The notes: a model not told the origin generated them from the letters alone. A stretch of DNA of 64,000 nucleotides from Prostheceraeus crozeri (GCA_907163375.1 CAJQUW010007069.1:1-64000), one strand, 5' to 3'. Counted from the stretch's first letter, positions 30,237-43,373 are shown. A program made the numbers and translations.

Positions 30237-33080
30237 TATTCAGTTTAACTTTGTATATCTGTCCAATTATCGTTTGTAGACTAGACATCAACAAGAACTC
30301 AACCAGCTCAATTACATCTCTATCCGCTCATATTTGATAGTAAACTTACCTATATAGTTTCTTACTTTCTCAAGATTTGAAGACATCAACTAATATTTTA
30401 TATTTTGTAACATACCGGTAACCATGATATCTGCATATTGATCATCTGATTGATTAGATGAATAGGCCTACACGACCATACTAACGTTGCATTACGTCAA
30501 ACAAAGCGATCTTACGCAGTTTGACCTCTGTTTTCCGCCTCTAACTCTCACATGGAACCACAAAACCGCTTTTACCTAGGACTGCATTATGAAAACCATG
30601 ACATCATGAACGCTATCAGAGTCATGCCCATCGTCACAACACTCGTCAGTAGCGACATCAAAGGAATCGAACAACGGCATCGAAGGCAAAGCATTTCAAC
30701 CTACGGCAATGCAACTAAGCAATTAGCCAATATGATAAACGATAAGTCTTCTAAAGATGTGTCTACTGTTAGAAACCTACTGATAAATATTCTATCAAAG
30801 CACATTTTCAAATATAAAGCACGATAATTCAAACCCCCGTCAGATATGTAGGTCTATCTAAAAGCCGCGATTAACTGAATCGATTGCCAAAAAATTGATT
30901 AACAAGTAATTTAGGGAGTGCTTTTCCTGTAAACCGAATTAAATTAGAAAAGTACACACAGACTTTTTGAGTTAGAGGCGATATCTTAAAGGTATATGGC
31001 GGTCATTCTGTGACACTATCGGGTAACCATTCAAACATTCGTCGATTGTGTAGAATTCCATTTCAGTCTTTGATAATGGTAAGAGATTCATTCCACGCGA
31101 GTAGATGTAATGCTATTGCTATCAATAACAAATGTGTCAGCATTGACTAGCGAGAGAACAGTGCCACATGATATTCACCTGTTGGGACCCTAATGCGCAC
31201 GCGCGTCATAGGTTAACTGGTCACCATTCCGTCATGTAATACAATGTTATATGTACTCGTATCTAGATTTTCTTGGCAATCGATTCCGTTAAATGGCTAT
31301 AGTTAGGCTTCAAAAGATCGGTCCTCACGGCGAGCTGATGTCGAAGCGTTTGCGATCGACAGCCCGCTGTCCTCACAACAATCCGATAATGAATCTAGTA
31401 ATTTTGAAATTATCCATGAATGAAATGGTTTAAACAACGATAATATATTTAATATATTGAATATTAGGAAAGGCCTTAGCATAGAAATCAGATATACTGT
31501 AATAGGCTAGAAGGGCTATCAGCCGTTTACTATATTTCTTTACTTTTCGTGAATGCAAGCTATCTTCCAAGGCAACATTACCTTCAATCTTAACATATTC
31601 TGCTTCTATGCATTCAACATTGTCATGCAACAGCACTGTACGGGATCATGTACAGGAAAATTTTTCAGCCGTATATAACACCAAAAGTACGAAGTCGAGC
31701 ATATTTTCCATGAGTTGTCCGTAGAGTACACTTTGTAGTGGAGTAAAGTAACGCCATAACAGAGCTTCGTTTAGGTTTGTATTCTTGAGACGTCAATGTC
31801 AGCATGTGTGACACTCAAAACTATGTGTGATATTCCTTCGACCACAGGATTTAAATGACTGCGTGATCCTGGGGCTTCGTCGATTTCGATATTTCTCTTT
31901 TTCGCGTCAGCACATAGTAATATGCTTGGTCAGATACATTAAATGCGTTACTGGCCAGTTGATGTAGAAATTGATGCAGGATTCGGTATGAAAATCAAAA
32001 AATTTATTACATGAACAATATAATGACTGCAATGTACAAACGTACGTAGAGTAAAAATATAATGTAATTATTACGATTTCTGCTTAATTCCTATTTTTTG
32101 ATTTGTTTAAGATTTGCCCTTTTAAAATATGTCGTTGTCAGAGTAATTGCATAAACAAAAGAATGTGACAATGGTTTTCCGTTGAGTTGGTACTAGTCTG
32201 TCAATTTCTGCTATATCATCCGGAAACAATAGCTATAATTATCAGATACTTCGAGCATCATTACAGCAATACCATTTTTCGTAAGTTCGCTATTCTCTGT
32301 GATATTTCAAGTGAACAATTATACATAAAGTATTTAATGAGACAGAATATCAATTCATTGACGAAAGAAAGCTTCTTTCTTTCTGATTCTCTTCAATTTC
32401 AAGAATGGACGCATAGTGTCGTTTTTTAACGTCTTATATGTCTTTGATTAGAATATATGGAATATAATTACCGTTATTCTGAGAACAGTGTGCAATGTCA
32501 ATTAGGCCTACAGGTACTTTGCGTTGTCCACTACAAGTACAACGCATTAGTAATCTATGTATATCACAAAATTAATAGAGAAGTAAACAGGATTTAACGG
32601 GACGTTTGCGAAATCTACTTAAATCTTTCACGTCCCCTCGATTTATGTCTAGATTCTCTATCATCTTTCAACGGGATCTTCCGAATTTTTGCCAAATATC
32701 ATATCCATATGTGGGTAGTGGCTATTAGCCCCCAGATGAACCCGACGAACAATACGTTGAATCTCATTCACCCTGAAGATCTCATTGCTTAATTGCCACG
32801 TTAACACTATTTTTACATTTGATATCAGAAATAATTCAACAATGAAACATATTTTGAAGCGATGATACAGACATGCTTACCATGAATTTCAATTTCTAGT
32901 TTCTGAATTCATGGGAATTTTCGAAAATTGTGCATCTTGAAATGTATTCCCAACAATAATGTTGATCTGGTTCTGGATGAATAGCATTGAATCAGTTATT
33001 GTTCGGGATCATCCGGGCCATTGCTATAATGTATAGGCCATGCTGTCATTTTTCTGTTGAAAAATTAATCTTAAGAAAAG
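30237..33080. other. No gene recognised
   Basis: About 2.8 kb. A 91-codon frame at 30552-30827 (MEPQNRFYLGLHYENHD) has no recognisable domain and no clear promoter. The remainder shows no repeat I can assign. Confidence 0.4.
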
Positions 33081-33111
33081 CTTACAGATTCATATCAAGA
33101 ATCAGTATAGA

Positions 33112-33804
33112 TTGCATGCTGTAATATTTTCCATAGAAAATCCTATGAATTCATGTCAAGAATCAGTAATTCGAGTCTTCAAGCAAATTCGAGGCATACC
33201 TATGGGTGGGAATTCCAGCTCACTCTTAGCTGACCTGTTTTTGGCTTACAGGGAGTTTTATTTTGTGAGGGGACTCCTAGCGAGTAAGAGATTTGGCTTA
33301 GCAAAACTTCTCTCTCGTACCACTAGGTATGTCGATGACATTTGTGTGTTTAACTTCAAACATTTTGATAAGATCCATCCTGAAATCTACCCGGTAGATC
33401 TCTTGGCTTGCAGAAGCGGGGACAACAACAAATGTGTTAATTATTTGGATGTTAAAATCAGGATCGAAGATGGTGGCCATTACATCACAGAGGTTTACCA
33501 TAAGGTTGATGAGTTCAGCTTCCCAGTGGTGCTGTATACTTTCCCCGAGAGTAACATGCCTTTGAACACTGGCTTAAACATCTTTGCTGCCCAACTCATC
33601 AGATTCGCTAGGATTTCTTCTGATGCTTCCGCCTTCATATCAAGAGCTAAGGGCATTTTTGATATCTTTAAAGGACGGGGTTATAAGAATAATTTGCTGG
33701 TTAATTCTTGCATTAAGTCCTTCTCCAAGAATAGGTTCCTCGTTTTTAAGTTTGGTTGTTTTTCACCCCGCCAGATGCCATCCATCATTGGCATGTTGGG
33801 CTAA
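33112..33804 (+). pseudogene. Reverse transcriptase, 3' half (Penelope-like or related), truncated
   Basis: The frame contains RT motifs in order: GIPMGGNSSSLLADLFLAY (motif 4-like), TRYVDDICVFN with the catalytic YVDD, and CVNYLDVKI. A conserved tail follows (FSFPVVLYTFPESN, FAAQLIRFARI). Fingers and the first catalytic Asp are missing because the 5' part is absent. The first ~18 codons derive from the 59-bp repeat, so the apparent ATG is not the original start. A following short frame (to about 34129) may be a decayed downstream domain. The GIPMG...LLADLFL type is widespread in marine invertebrate genomes. I lean to a Penelope-like element but cannot exclude another RT group. Confidence 0.65.
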
Positions 33805-34324
33805 GATAACCTCTTCTAGTTTCAAGTGCGTCCTTTTGTCCAAATATATTAAAAAATTTTTTTTTCGGTTTGGTTCTGCTATGTTTCCTCAGGCTTGGAG
33901 AGACCTTCCATATCGTACATTCGATATGGTTGGCCTGGCCCCGCCATGTGGTATAGGTTGGAGGTTAGGGGCCGAAACCTTGCTTCATGCAGCCACATGG
34001 TTCCTCCCTGATGACTCCATACATAGCAAACTTAATTTTGGTTTTTTTTTTAGGTTTCTTTCTTGTATGATAAAAATTAAATCGTTTATAAGTTTTAATT
34101 TATTTCCCTTACCGTCTGTAGTTGAGTAGACTTGCCTTTATACGTATTTCAGTACCTGCTCTATACTAGAGTAGGTTACTCTATGTTGTCAGTATTATTT
34201 CATTCATTCATGACTTTTAATTACGTAATTATTTACAAGATTCTCCACTAGGGTAATTGTTTAACTTTGGCGTCTTCCGTTTCCTGGATTCTTCGAATTT
34301 TTTTAACCGTGTCGTGTCTTAATT

Positions 34325-34506
34325 TGATAAATTACATGCTGTAATATTTTCCGTAGAAAATCCTATGAATTCATGCCAAGAATCAGTAAATTACATGCTG
34401 TAATATTTTCCATAGAAAGCCATATGGATTCATGCCAAGAATCAGTAAATTACATGCTGTAATATTTTCCATACAAAGCCATATGGATTCATGCCAAGAA
34501 TCAGTA
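34325..34506. repeat. Tandem repeat, 3 copies of a ~59-bp unit
   Basis: Each copy reads ACATGCTGTAATATTTTCCA, then CATATGGATTCATGCC or CCTATGAATTCATGCC, then AAGAATCAGTAA. The last two copies carry the CATATGG variant. Confidence 0.85.
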
Positions 34507-34981
34507 AGCTATTCAATGGAATTTTTACACTGAAAATCTTGATAAGAATCAGTATGGTTTATTCTGTTTATTTCACTGACAAGTTTTTTTGCTGATCTAC
34601 CAAGTTTTTTACAGAATCATCCTGATTTTTCAAGTTTTATCAAGATCCGTCCACTTGGGTACTAGCATGCTTATCATCGTAACATATCTCATTATCGTGA
34701 TGATGGTTGAAGCAGAGATCATGCATTGATTATGTGATTCGTGGCAATGGCCTCATCATTCTGGCTCATCATTGGAGGCTTTTGAACGATCTTATTTGTT
34801 TAGTCTTTCAATAGATTAATTGATTAATTAGATAGATAAATCACATATTGTTATTAGCCAACTACATAGATTTTGGCTCACTTTCAGGATATTTGCCGAA
34901 GAATCAGTGCAGATTGATGCAATAAATATTGCAGAAGTCAAACTTTAATAAAGTCGGAATAATGGAACTTCAAGATTTTCA
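34507..34981. other. No gene recognised; short AATCTTGATAAGAATCAG repeats
   Basis: Non-coding stretch with motifs related to the 59-bp unit (GATAAGAATCAGTATGG at 34540, CAAGTTTTTT at 34578 and 34600). Confidence 0.4.
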
Positions 34982-34989
34982 GTTCCAAC

Positions 34990-37372
34990 CAGGGCTGTGG
35001 AGCCGATGCGTTATCTCATCGGCTCCGGCTCCGGCTCCACGACACTGATGTGAAAGGCTCCGGCTCGGCTCCGGCTCCGGCTCCGGCTCCGACTTCAAAT
35101 TCAGGTTCTATCTATGCTGGTTATCCTGGATCCGTTGAACGGGTTTTTGGATAACGGTGTGGCTTTAGAGGCTTGCTACAATCAAATTAGTTTTCATTAA
35201 CAAGCAACGACTTAAGTTAATAACAAAAATGATAATAGCCTAATATAATGACAAATAACATACTTGTCATATATTTTTGCATGAATTGACTATCTCTGAA
35301 AGATAAAATAAAGTTATAGCCAGGATTGGTTAAATTAGATAAAGATCTCCCGCACTGGCTAAATATAAATTGGCCTAGCCTGCAACCAGTCTACTACGAG
35401 GCTACATTAAATAAGACCACATGAGTGATGATGATATACCTAATTAGCCGTCACAGGCGCCGAATAGTAGTATAAGTTTTTTTACAAAGCTTGAATATGA
35501 AACTGGATAGCGTATGCCTCTAAATACCTTATAGGGCCTGTATCTACTCGAACATGAAAGGGTATCGGCTATATAGCCAAATATACCTTATCAATAAAGA
35601 TATCAATTGCTTTATTGAATATTAAAGTGTATATAGGCTAGCTTAGGTTGTTATTGTTATTTGTTATTGCCTTTATTCAATAGTCTGTTAGTCCATGAAT
35701 AATATGATCGGTGGGTAGCCCACGACTCATCATCTGTAGAAATTGTAATTTAGATAGCCTCATTGCAGTGTAGGCTAGAAATGTACAATTGAAAATTATA
35801 GCTACTTAAAAAAATTAAAAATATCTAATTTAGGACAAGTTTTGTAATTCTATGCAGCATCCTCAATAAGTTAAGGCTTAACTTACATTATGTTAATTTC
35901 GTATTTTTCATTATGGCGTAAAGTTGCACTAAATAATTCATCAATGATTCATGTATATTATTATATTCAATTTATGTATAACACATTACCACTATTCCTC
36001 TGATGATGGTTAGGCTGATGAAACTGAACTCGGAGTATCACACAGTATGTTGCAGGGTGCTATGCATAATAAAAATTTGCGAGCACCGAGCAGAAATCCC
36101 ATCTACTTTGCTAGCTTTCGAATGCGCGTGCGGTTTAATGTCACAGACAATAGAGAAGGGAGGTCAAAAGGTGCCTTTATTGAGAGCGTCTCAGTCTTTT
36201 TTTATTGTTTACATATAAGTCAGCATGATATCAGCATAAGGTGTTGACAGACGGAAAAATAATAATGAAAATTCTTGAAATCCACAGGTCTATGACATTT
36301 GGGGAAATATTATTACACGATACGGCTCTTGTGCAGTCCTCCCCCCCATTTTTTCTCTGGTCAAAAGATGCAGCACCATTGGATGTCCGTTTCAGCATCA
36401 CCGGTTTGAGTGAAGCATTCCGTGCTGTTGTAAAAATCTACGTGGGTAATTGCGATGTCATGCTGGTCGCAAACTTCGTCAGCAAGTCAACATTGTAATT
36501 TGCCTTCGGGTTTTTCGCATTGAAATATACCCTTTGAATTTTGAAGTCAAAGGAAATTCATTGTGAATGAGATACCTTTAATTAAAATAATAGGGCGCTA
36601 CTAGAAGTGGCTGGGGATCGCTTATTGCTATAGCCATGTGAGAACTTGTAGTCAGGTCATTCGTGTGAGTGTGAAGAGTTATCCCTCCAATCAAAATTGA
36701 TCAAATTGAATGATCGATTGTTTTAAAAAATGTAGGTGGGGGGACTGCACAAGAGCCTACAATACAATCTAAGGAAATTGGCATTGTCACAGATACCAGT
36801 AGCTTCTGCCAGTAGCCATACCGATAGATGATAGCCTACATAGTAACCGTATTAGATTTAAGACATTGCGCAAGAAATGTAGCTATATTATCTTTGCTGA
36901 CTGAACTGGAAATGTGTACATAAATGACTGGCGACTTGTCTCTAGGAATCTACAATCATCTAGTTAGCATGCATATAACAAGTCTTCAAATTAATGGATT
37001 TTGGAGAATACGTTGTCAATATGGAAATTAGTCTTACGAAACATATGCAATAAAAAAATATTACACATGTGTGTAAATATATAATAAATATAGTACAAAA
37101 GAAGGCGGCAACTGCAAAGAAAGATATCGTGGAGGACAGATCATTGGTATACTTAAAAGTCATATCTTTAGATTTCAAATGATTTAATTTTTTTATGATG
37201 CCAATTAATAACATTCAAAATTCTAGATTTATATCAAAACTCAAACTATCGGAGCCGGAGCCGGAGTCGGAGCCGGAGCCTTTGTGATAAATCGGCTCCG
37301 GCTCCGGCTCCGACCAAAACCATCGGCTCCTTAAGGCTCCGGCTCCGGCTCGGCTCCGGCTCCACAGCCCTG
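34990..37372. mobile_element. Non-autonomous hAT transposon with 8-bp target duplication
   Basis: Starts CAGGGCTGTGGAGCCG and ends CGGCTCCACAGCCCTG. The 8-bp sequence GTTCCAAC is repeated exactly at 34982-34989 and 37373-37380. TIRs and subtermini are expanded GGCTCC/GGAGCC hexamer arrays (34999-35090 and 37250-37365). The interior is AT-rich with no transposase and only chance frames (36003-36498). It contains a nested 434-bp MITE at 36324-36757. Confidence 0.93.
36324..36757. mobile_element. 434-bp MITE nested in the hAT element
   Basis: Termini GGCTCTTGTGCAGTCC and GGACTGCACAAGAGCC are inverted copies, and a TAC trinucleotide flanks both sides (36321-36323, 36758-36760). A 3-bp target duplication would suit the PIF/Harbinger group. 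It is non-coding. Confidence 0.7.
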
Positions 37373-37917
37373 GTTCCAACACATTCTTGATTCATCGAAT
37401 ATCTCTGGCCACTGACTTTTGGGTCGCGACTCCTCTACTTTATTGTAAAGCACTGGATTAATTACATGACGAAGCAATTTTCGATCGATTATATGGCAGT
37501 ACTATGGAATGTGGTGAAAAAAGGCGGTGCATTACATACCATTTCATATCTCTTGCTATCAGCCATTTATTGTCAATATAGAGAATTGTAGAAATATACT
37601 TGTACATCGCTTTTCATCTTTCTGAAATGATAATTTTTGGACGTTTTCGTCTCATTCTATCAATTTTCATGATGTATGATCATTTCTAAATCAGAAGAGG
37701 GCTACAAAATAGGACGTATATTCGATTCATAAAAAAGAACAGAGAATATTGTGATCTCTTGTAAAAAAAAGATATTGTTTACAAAGTATGGAAATGGGGA
37801 AAACGAATGATTGAATAATTAATCACAACATGAATTACAACAAAAACTCCAAATTAATATTCCCATCATATGATATGACCTATTCACAATTGCATTTCTT
37901 AGATCATAGACGGGTAA
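37373..37917. other. No gene recognised
   Basis: Spacer between the hAT and Harbinger-like termini; nothing assigned. Confidence 0.4.
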
Positions 37918-38060
37918 CCCCCGTATGTACCAACACGGAATAACAATTCCATGTTGGTATACTTCATTCTCTAGAATAGCCCTATTCTAGGATTAGTTAT
38001 TCGCGAATAGAATCATGCTTTGTACCAACATGGATTATTCGCAGAATAACCAGTCGGCCA

Positions 38061-38770
38061 ATTTATTCCGATCTTGAGCTATGACACTACCGTAGCGTCA
38101 ATAACCCTTGATCCTGCAGCTCTCCATTGAAGTATGACATCACTGTGATGTCAATCATTCGCGCTTCTGTAAATCTCCATTGGACGGAAGGAAAGTTGAA
38201 TATGATGACGGTAAAGGCGGTCGCCAGAACAAGGAAGTTCAATGGACAGTTGCTCATTAATGACAGTGACGGACAGTAAACGGACCAGCAAAGCTTATCT
38301 TTATAATTTACATCAAAATGTCCTGCTTCAAGAAGCAAGCTGGCGAACGCCACTGTAGATGTCGGAAGTGACTACCACATAACCACTCCACATAGCACAT
38401 TCTCGGGAATGATGACCAACACACTACTATGGAAGTTGGCATAGAGGGTTTTTTTCTTGAGGAGCTTGCTCGTAATGCTGATCCCTTGCTTTCGTTCCCT
38501 TCTGTAATATGCAGTATTTGATATAAGACCATTGCGATTCAATGAAAAAAATTTAATGAATTGAGCATTCGAATTCAACTTTCACGCCCAAAATTGTTTA
38601 AAACTTGATTTCAGCTATTGAACTATTTATCAAATCACTAACAAAAATTAATCTCGAGAATTCGAGGCTTACAAAAATTTACAGGATCCTGGGATTCCAA
38701 TGTGAGAGACTGTAGAAGTTGAGACTGAGGGATTGACCGTGGCAATTGACGCTGATCTCCGGTCAGCGTA
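38061..38770. other. Harbinger interior, no domain recognised
   Basis: This should be the 3' part of the Harbinger element by position, but the minus-strand frames (38087-38578) show no transposase catalytic motif that I can recognise. Confidence 0.35.
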
Positions 38771-38818
38771 GACTAATAATAATAATAATAATAATGATAA
38801 TAATAATGATAATAGTTC
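38771..38818. repeat. Microsatellite (TAA)n at the LINE 3' end
   Basis: TAATAATAATAA with GAT interruptions. On the minus strand it forms the 3' tail of the LINE, as is common for CR1/L2-type elements that end in short tandem repeats. Confidence 0.8.
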
Positions 38819-38954
38819 TTTATTGAGTTCACTTGTGGGTACATGCGGTGAACGCTACAATAATACTCGATGACTATAGTTTAAAGCGGAAAGAAGTTAC
38901 AATGGTCACAGAGAAAAAAATGAAGTAAAGGTAATTTAAAAGATAATTAAAAAG

Positions 38955-40929
38955 TTATTTACAAAAACGAACAAAAGAATTTGCAAAACCTGCAGTTCGT
39001 ATACGTGGGGCCCTGAGACATCTTCCAGAACGAGTGGTGATATGGCTGGGCACATCATCGAACATATCTCGCAGCAGATGCAAATCGTCTTTCACAAGGT
39101 TATGAAAAAGTTTGTAACACGAATTGTGAGCACTAGTGATGATATCTTCAGTCATACATACATCTGAACCAATTATACGCATCGCTCTTTTCTCAAGACA
39201 CTTGAGCTTCTGCAAAAGATGCTGAGAGGCGTTACAAAAAGCCCCAAACGAGTACGTCAAAAATGAGCGAATGAAAACTACGTAACATTGAATCATGACA
39301 CTTTTTGGCGCTCCAGAACGTCGCAAGTTACGTAACATGAACAATCTTTGAGATCCCTTTTTAACAAGGTAATCAATATGGACTTTCCACTTCATGTCGC
39401 ATGATAAAAACTCCAAAATACTTAAAAGAAGAAACTTGTTTAACGCAACAATTGTCAGAAATCTCAACAGCTTGAGTCTGAAAATTACTTTTGGTGACAA
39501 TGTCCATTATAACACATTAATCTTCATTAATTGGCAAACAATTATCAGATGACCAGGAAACTACCTTGTCCCACTCCTGCTGCAAACGATCCTCGTGAGC
39601 ACTACGGATACAGTGGATAAACAAAATGTCATCTGCATATTTTACACTTTCCGTGTTAGCACATGCAGGATGCAACTCATCAACAGCTAAAGTAAACAGG
39701 ACGGACCCCAAGACACTCCCTTGGGGCACACCGCTAGTTACATCAGCCCAGCTTGAGTAGGCATCATTACACAAGACACGCTGAGATCTTCCAGACAAAA
39801 AACTACAGATTAATTTCATAATAAATATAGGCATATCAAATGATTGTAACGCATTGATAATATTGCTGTGCGGAAGCTTATCAAAAGCTTTTGATAAGTC
39901 TATCGACATGATCCGCACCACTCCCGAACTTGAATCAAGAAAACGTAGGATGGAGTTCTGAGTCTTGATTAGAGCACATGAAGTACCACAACCCGAACGC
40001 GGAATATAGGCAAATTGGGAAAAGTTAACAGAGTACTTAACACGAGGAAGAAACTTCTTCAGGATGATTTTCTCAAAAATAGTAGACATGGATGATACAA
40101 TAGAAATTGGTCGGTAATCATTAATCCGCTTAGCTTTATTTATTTTTGGCACAGGAATTACATTTGCGGATTTAATACAAGTAGGAAAGACACCTTCTTG
40201 AAAAGACCAATTAATATCAAGGTTGCAATAATAGGTGCAAACAATTCAGAAAAATCACGAAAAATCCATGATGGTATGCCATCAGGCCCCACACACGATT
40301 TCTTGAGGAGTCTAAGAAAATCACACACTTCTGAGGCTGTTATAACAGGGATCTCAGATTCCAAGGCATCACACGGAAAAGCCGGCAAATCTGACCTTTG
40401 AAAATTAGAGGAGAAGTAATCACAGAGATCGTAAGGGGAGAATTTACAATCTTGTTGCACTTTTGTATTACCAGAGAGAACACGCACGGATTGCCACATG
40501 TTTCTTGGATTCCCAGACTTCAAGGCTTCATCCAAATAAGACCGTTTCAAACAAGAATAATTCAAACAAAGATTGCTGAAACACCAAAGTAACACTATTA
40601 ACATCCAAGCATGAATTTACAACAGCACACCAATCTGTGGATTGTACAAGTTCACCGAACTTAGCATTGTTGGCACGTGAAAATTTGCGTACCTTCTTTT
40701 TTACGGTAGGGAACGATGGTATGGGAGATGGTTGCCACCATATAACACTGTGGTCAGAGCAGCCAACTGGCGGCAAATTGATTGGTTTGCAGTTTAATCC
40801 AAAATTTACGAAAAGTTGATCCAGCGTGTTGCTACCTCGCGTTGGAAAATCAACTAAAAGTTTAACGCAGAGTACATGACTGATATGATTATAATGTTTG
40901 CGCAAATCATTGAAGTCACCAGATATCAC
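38955..40929 (-). pseudogene. LINE ORF2: endonuclease C-terminus and reverse transcriptase, frameshifted
   Basis: Minus-strand frames in order: 40929-40528 with the APE-type endonuclease motifs ISGDFNDL and GCSDHSVIWW; 40604-40158 with SCVGPDGIPSWIFRDF (RT fingers); 40152-39517 with DYRPISIVSSMS, IDLSKAFDKLPH, SGVPQGSVLG and the catalytic KYADDILF; and 39500-38955 with the thumb and C-terminal region (FLSCDMKWKVHIDYLV ... CLEKRAMRII). Four frame changes split the protein, but all RT motifs are present. It is the enzyme that would nick DNA and copy the LINE RNA. Confidence 0.88.
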
Positions 40930-40975
40930 AAGCTTAACATTGGGGCCAAATTTGATAAGAACACTCTAAAAAATT

Positions 40976-41195
40976 TTGGTTTTTAATTGGTTCTCCAGAA
41001 AACCACATGGATTTCCAGAAAACCAAATGGTTCTCTGGAAAACCAAACTGGTTCTCCAGAAAACCAAAAGGATTTCTGGGAAACCAAATGGTTCTCTGGA
41101 AAACCAAACTGGTTCTCCAGAAAACCAAAAGGATTTCTGGGAAACCAAATGGTTCTCTGGAAAACCAAACGGTTGTCCAGAAAACCAGTTTGGTT
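40976..41195. repeat. Tandem array of GGTTCTCCAGAAAACC / GGTTCTCTGGAAAACC units
   Basis: About eleven units of 20-21 bp, each nearly self-complementary, are organised partly as a 61-63-bp higher-order unit (two exact copies at about 41031-41155). Because the unit is close to a multiple of three and palindromic, all six frames are open and give spurious Lys/Pro/Asn-rich peptides. These are not genes. Confidence 0.85.
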
Positions 41196-42743
41196 TGCAA
41201 TTATATTGGGTTGGGTCAACCAGCAGATCAATTTTGATGCAAGAGGCAATCAATAAAAATTGCAACGTTTGACAGCAACAATCAAATGATTGCGACCAAT
41301 TAATGAAAATGCAATTGATTTTTGATGAATCCTGGTTTATGAGCCTTGGTACGGTAAGGGTTAAGTGTCGTGAAAATCAAATTTGATTTTCTACATACTA
41401 TTGCATGTCGAAGGAGATCTTCTATTGACAGATCTTCGTTTGTGTAGAGTTGTAGACGGACATTCATGTTAGTGATAGCAGAACTACTGATTTCTCAAAA
41501 AGTATATCAGATTATTAACCACGCGGAATCCTGATCTATCAATAGTGATATGAATGATGGATTATTTGAGGATGATTTGAAGTGTTCAAAGTTGTGCTGC
41601 TTAGAACCTATTCCCAGCCTATTTGTATTTCACATTCTCATTTCACACCAGAAATTTAAATTTCATGGACTCATTAAACACAAAAACTCTACTTTAGAAT
41701 TGAATGTTGGGCAGTTAAGGAATTTTATCATTTTCTCTCTCTCTCTCTCTATTAACACTCCGGTGTCTTCTTTATCATCTACTGAAGGCTAACTCTCTTT
41801 CATTCACTGCTTCACATATCGTGATTCCTCGTACTCTCTTATCTCGCTGCGATGACTTAGCCTAAATTTAGCGAGCGGAATCTCTCCAAAGGGAAAATAT
41901 TACGTGACACTTTGCTTTTAACAGAAAGCATACTTCTTTGATAAGTTTTTACAGATGTATGTACAAAGTAATAAATCATTAATAAAATTGCCAATGATTT
42001 ACTGATAGCAAAATCTTTCTTTACGAAAAACAATCGGTTTCGAGGATCTACATTTGTGTCGTTGCCATGACGTCAAGAATGAGGTGAGTCTGATTTTCTT
42101 CCTTCATTGACGCATTTGTTCTAGTGACCGTGTCATGTACAGTGACTTAAACGTGCTGTCATCTTATTTATTGTGGTACTGTGAAATTTGTTTTGGTTTT
42201 CAACGTTTATCCCTCATTGCATTGTGTATGGAATTACATATGATCCACACAAAACGTGAGTATATCAGAAGATTTTAACAGTTGTTTCCAACAGTCCTTC
42301 ATGTACTGTATAGCTGACATGCTTAAATACTCTTTGCAATTCAATCTTAAATTACTTTATTTAATTATGAGTGAATATGAGTATTCATGTAAGTATTCCC
42401 TTATAAATTATTCGGGCATCTAGCAATTTTGTCGTTAAATCTCATGACTACCGTGACTACTCTGTTTGTAGCCTACATGTATGTAGAAATCGCTTACAAT
42501 ACATGTATACGAACGATTTCATATTCATGTTCGACCACTTTTCAAAGCTTTTACAAATCCCTATGTCTAACTAATATGATGTATTATATCAGCCTTATAG
42601 CCTTGTAGAATATATATGAAGTCCTATATTATCTGCTGAACATTGTAGCTTTATACAAGTTTAATTTTAGTCTTGATGAATTTCCAATTTGCCTCATACA
42701 TTGGAAATCATGAATAAATGAATTCTTGAAACTTAGTTATACC
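41196..42743. other. Interior of the satellite-ended element, no gene recognised
   Basis: Non-coding except for chance frames such as 41550-41792; CT microsatellite at about 41735-41750. Confidence 0.45.
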
Positions 42744-42833
42744 AATGACACTTGTTCAAAACTGAAAGTGCAAATGCAATAAATAAATAAAATTTATTTA
42801 CTTTGCACTTTCAGTTAAGAACAAGTGTCATTT
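42744..42833. repeat. ~90-bp palindrome
   Basis: The left arm AATGACACTTGTTC ... CTGAAAGTGCAAA pairs with the right arm TTTGCACTTTCAG ... GAACAAGTGTCATT around AATAAATAAAATTTATT. Confidence 0.8.
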
Positions 42834-43198
42834 AATGTACACGTATATATCATCGCCAAATTACAGTAGCTGCAGTAAACAACTTTTGCCGTTTAATTCG
42901 TGCTGATTTTGCATGAAAATGTTTGCTTTTGCATGCTTATTAATTGGTTTTGATTTCGCCATGTTTTGTGCAAGCCCAACATGCCACTTACTGTGTAGAG
43001 GAGTTTATTTTGCATGGTATAATGCGTAACTCTCTTTTGTTGTTAACAGCCGAATTTACTTTGCATGCCGCTTATTGTACAGAAAAACTTCTTGTGGTGT
43101 TTGGTTCACATGGCGTCGTTTTATATGTGCATGCCGCTAATGGTGTACAAAATTTTGTCTGAGAAATTTATTGCCTATCATTATTTCTGATTACACTA

Positions 43199-43373
43199 CA
43201 GTCAAAGCTTGTTAATTAAGACCATACATTCCAGATTTTCAATCTCTGAATAATCAAAATTCTTAATTAAACATCAGCTTATATATGCAAAAGATACAAA
43301 AAATGCCACGGCCGTATGATCTTAATTAACCAAAATCTGAATTATCCGTGTTCGAACTAACGAGCTTTGACTG
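43199..43373. mobile_element. 175-bp Tc1/mariner-type MITE
   Basis: Ends CAGTCAAAGCTTGTTAATT and its partner (complement CAGTCAAAGCTCGTTAGTT), with TA on both sides (43197-43198, 43374-43375). Confidence 0.8.

Larger units (their letters stand above)
33112..34506 (+). mobile_element. RT element flanked by a 59-bp direct repeat
   Basis: A unit beginning GCATGCTGTAATATTTTCCA and ending CAAGAATCAGTAA occurs once at 33112-33170, just before the RT. Three tandem copies follow at about 34325-34506, after the 3' untranslated region. The 3' region 34140-34330 also exists as a solo copy at 13650-13860. Confidence 0.6.

Noticed and set aside
30552..30827. 91-codon open frame as a host gene
   Set aside because: No domain, promoter, splice structure or repeat context supports it.
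40976..41195. CRISPR-like array of short palindromic repeats
   Set aside because: Units are contiguous with no unique spacers, lie in a transposon terminus in an animal genome, and no cas genes exist.
40966..41272. Six overlapping open frames encoding Lys/Pro/Asn-rich repeat peptides on both strands
   Set aside because: They are translations of a self-complementary 20-21-bp satellite; openness in all frames follows from the repeat, not from selection.
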